In this document: one piece after another, positions 62,904 to 64,000 of the stretch | Layout: every line of letters starts with the position of its first letter | Position numbering within the stretch: position 1 is the stretch's first letter | Assembly: GCA_002633005.1 (NCBI GenBank) | Contig: NMRA01000837.1 | Span: 18,216-82,215 of the forward strand | Length of the DNA stretch: 64,000 nucleotides | Direction: 5' to 3' | Origin: Phoronis australis | Lineage: Eukaryota; Phoronida; Phoronidae | Notes under the pieces: model-generated | What the model was told of the DNA's origin: nothing | Databases searched by the model: none | The model's input: only the letters and a program-made list of their open reading frames with translations | Program-made: the position numbers and the translations under genes

Positions 62904-63701
62904 AGGGCTGTTCCAGTAAAATCCGTGTGGGAGGGGGGGGACAGCAGTAGAAATAAAAATTCATGGGTGGTGGTCTTCAGAAAAAAACACAAATTATGGG
63001 TGGTCGTTCCTGTAAGAAGTGATGCATTAAAAATGGGTGGTATTTTTTGACCTGTTAATGTTGACAGGTTGATTACTTCAGCCCTCAAAACTCAAAACAA
63101 GCCAATACAAAAAAGCCCATATTGCCAGTGAACAGAGTGCAATATGTTCACTAAGCCATTAATCAAGCCATGGGCAACTTGATTTGAGCCAACTGTTTGT
63201 CTGCAGTCCTATTGAATTGAAAAGTTATGCAACACTAAACTGGTGTTAACACATATAAGAAAATTGATGATTTTTAAATAAAAAGTATGAGGAGTAAGAT
63301 AAACAAGTTCCAATATTCACTTGACATAGAAGTATAAAAGAGTTCGTGGAGACAGTTTGAGATTCATAGATCCTTATAATTGAAAAAATGTTCATTGAAA
63401 TTATAGACACATGGTGAACAGAGACACCTGGTGGCTGCCAAAAGTATTGCTCACAGGCTACTTTAGTTTTTGACAATATTGGACAAGACAACTAGTTCTT
63501 GTCTGTCAATCATCTAAGTTCTTAACAGGTCCTCCTGGAGGCAATTTGTTTGCAAGTGTTGGATTTTATATTTTAACCTATTAAAAATAATTAAAAAATT
63601 ATGGGTCATGGGTTGGAGAAATAAATGAAAATTATGGGCGGTGGGTACGAAATAAAAGTGCCTTCCCCCCCCTCCCATACAGATTTTGCTGGAACAGCCC
63701 T
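62904..63701. mobile_element. 798-bp element with 38-bp terminal inverted repeats, in a DCAF6 intron
   Basis: The left end agggctgttccagtaaaat (then ccgtgtgggaggggggg) pairs with the right end ccccctcccatacag (then attttgctggaacagccct). 'atgggtggt'-like words are repeated inside both ends. The centre, about 63100-63560, is ordinary AT-rich DNA without an ORF of note. Confidence 0.75.
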
Positions 63702-64000
63702 CAACTGTTGTTTACAGTTAAGCTAACAATAACTGTTTGGGCAAGTATTGCAGCAATTGAATTGATAGTCTGTATACTAACATTTACCAAGATAATACAT
63801 TATAAATATAATACATTACCTCTAGAACTATTTTCCAATTAGTGAGTAGGTACAGTTCTAATTTCTAATGATAAAGTGATTCGTATGACAGGCAGTAAAG
63901 AACAGTCATTTAATTCAAACGATGCACATGTATTCCTCATGTATCCAGTTAGTTCTAACAATAAAGCTAATTATCCCTCCAAGACACCGCCAAGTCAACA

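Overview
The window is animal nuclear DNA: AT-rich, with short exons, GT-AG introns and abundant small inverted-repeat transposons. The gene set and the style of the assembly (one 967-base N gap and two single-base Ns, each inside near-identical repeated sequence) suggest a highly polymorphic marine invertebrate. A non-vertebrate deuterostome such as an acorn worm, sea urchin or lancelet is my best guess, but the sequence alone does not settle the phylum.

Three conserved single-copy-type genes were reconstructed exon by exon, with splice phases that agree throughout. (1) 1071-8063, plus strand: importin alpha of the KPNA2 type, complete, 10 coding exons, 519 residues. (2) 9511-19592, minus strand: PYROXD1, complete, 13 coding exons, 485 residues, convergent with importin alpha. 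(3) 49061-62635, minus strand: the DCAF6 (NRIP) WD-repeat substrate receptor. Its 3' end is complete; its first exons lie beyond the right edge, and one short exon is missing, probably inside the N gap at 58609-59575.

Between PYROXD1 and DCAF6 (about 20-49 kb) lies a repeat-rich island with no intact conserved gene. From left to right it holds: a 579-bp foldback element whose two arms carry the same coding-like fragment (20232-20810); two 1.6-kb near-identical tandem copies separated by a single N, which look like two haplotypes placed in series (24066-27364); a small two-exon chromodomain gene candidate (29213-29813); a decayed member of an unassigned invertebrate protein family (30584-32090); a repeat family with a coiled-coil plus BEN-like ORF in at least four copies (34940-47530); a C2H2-like fragment; an internally deleted Ty1/copia relic (43850-45120); and a frameshifted retroelement Gag-like fragment (45130-45600).

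Introns of the conserved genes are studded with MITEs: a 'GGGCTTGGAAT' family (four copies), a CAGGGGCG-type element, a piggyBac-like TTAA element, and two further inverted-repeat elements. Two minisatellites begin at splice junctions. The clearer is a 54-bp repeat in PYROXD1 whose first unit contains the functional acceptor site of exon 5. Similarity calls come from recognising protein families by eye; no database search was run.
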